DNA of 64,000 bases from Breoghania sp. (GTDB lineage Bacteria > Pseudomonadota > Alphaproteobacteria > Rhizobiales > Stappiaceae). Numbering within the stretch: position 1 is the stretch's first letter; each line of letters starts with the position of its first letter. Under the pieces are notes generated by a model. The model made no database searches. It had not been told where the DNA came from and saw only the letters and a program-made list of their open reading frames with translations. The position numbers were made by a program, and so were the translations under genes. Of the stretch, positions 63,646-64,000 are shown in pieces. The stretch spans positions 37,517-101,516 of the forward strand of contig NZ_JASJAV010000014.1 in the NCBI RefSeq assembly GCF_030066895.1. Reading direction: 5' to 3'.

Positions 63646-64000
63646 ATGAAGTGGTGGCGTCGGCGGCGCAAGGCGAGGGGAAAACCGTCGATCGTCCTCA
63701 TTGCCGGCGGTTCTTATGCCTTGCTCGTCGGTCTTTCCATGGTGATCGTCCTGGCCTTGAGCGGCCGGGCGAATTTCTCGAATACCTTCGCACTCCTCAA
63801 TGACAAGGCAATCCTGACCACCAATTCGCTGGAACGGGGATTGCGCGGGCGGCTCGATCCTGTTGCTGCCGCCGTCGGCGCGCTGCAGACGCTCTATGGC
63901 GAATCCGATGTGGACTTGGACGACCGCGGTATCCTGATGACGGCGCTGGCGGCATCTCTGGCCTCTGTGCTCGCAACCGAAAGGCTGATTGTAACCGTTC
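63646..64000 (+). CDS. N-terminal membrane region of a signalling protein (possibly adenylate/guanylate cyclase type), truncated by window end
   Basis: MKWWRRRRKARGKPSIVLIAGGSYALLVGLSMVIVLALSGRANFSNTFALLNDKAILTTNSLERGLRGRLDPVAAAVGALQTLYGES...; family assignment weak. Confidence 0.35.
   Translation, partial: MKWWRRRRKARGKPSIVLIAGGSYALLVGLSMVIVLALSGRANFSNTFALLNDKAILTTNSLERGLRGRLDPVAAAVGALQTLYGESDVDLDDRGILMTALAASLASVLATERLIVTV

Overview
This is a 64-kb GC-rich chromosomal window that looks alphaproteobacterial (order Rhizobiales/Hyphomicrobiales, judged from DUF5330, DUF1491, YcgN, HutX/HutW, FeuPQ-like and PleC/DivJ-like genes). No rRNA, tRNA or CRISPR was recognised. About 11.4-30.2 kb holds a complete-order RcGTA-type gene transfer agent (GTA) cluster: small ORF, terminase, portal, protease, capsid, connectors, major tail protein, tail chaperone, tape measure, DUF2460, DUF2163, NlpC/P60, tail tip with GTA TIM barrel, DUF2793, holin. 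Nearly every gene in it is broken by in-frame stops, 1-2 bp frameshifts or short tandem duplications, and the capsid gene appears to have a large internal deletion. The same damage affects other dispensable-looking genes (a PBP1A-like gene, a feuPQ-like system, hutW, gcdH, a TetR gene, a DUF2336 gene, an EF-hand protein gene, several hypotheticals). Long core genes (glnE, pepN, pleC-like, ccmI/E/F/H, degP, sufE and others) read through without one interruption. That contrast argues for real ongoing gene decay rather than uniform sequencing error. A recurrent signature is exact tandem duplication of 8-22 bp; removing one copy restores the ancestral frame at several sites. At least four families of intergenic palindromic repeats are present, and one is concentrated at gene junctions inside the GTA cluster. 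All family assignments are from recalled protein motifs; no database search was run.
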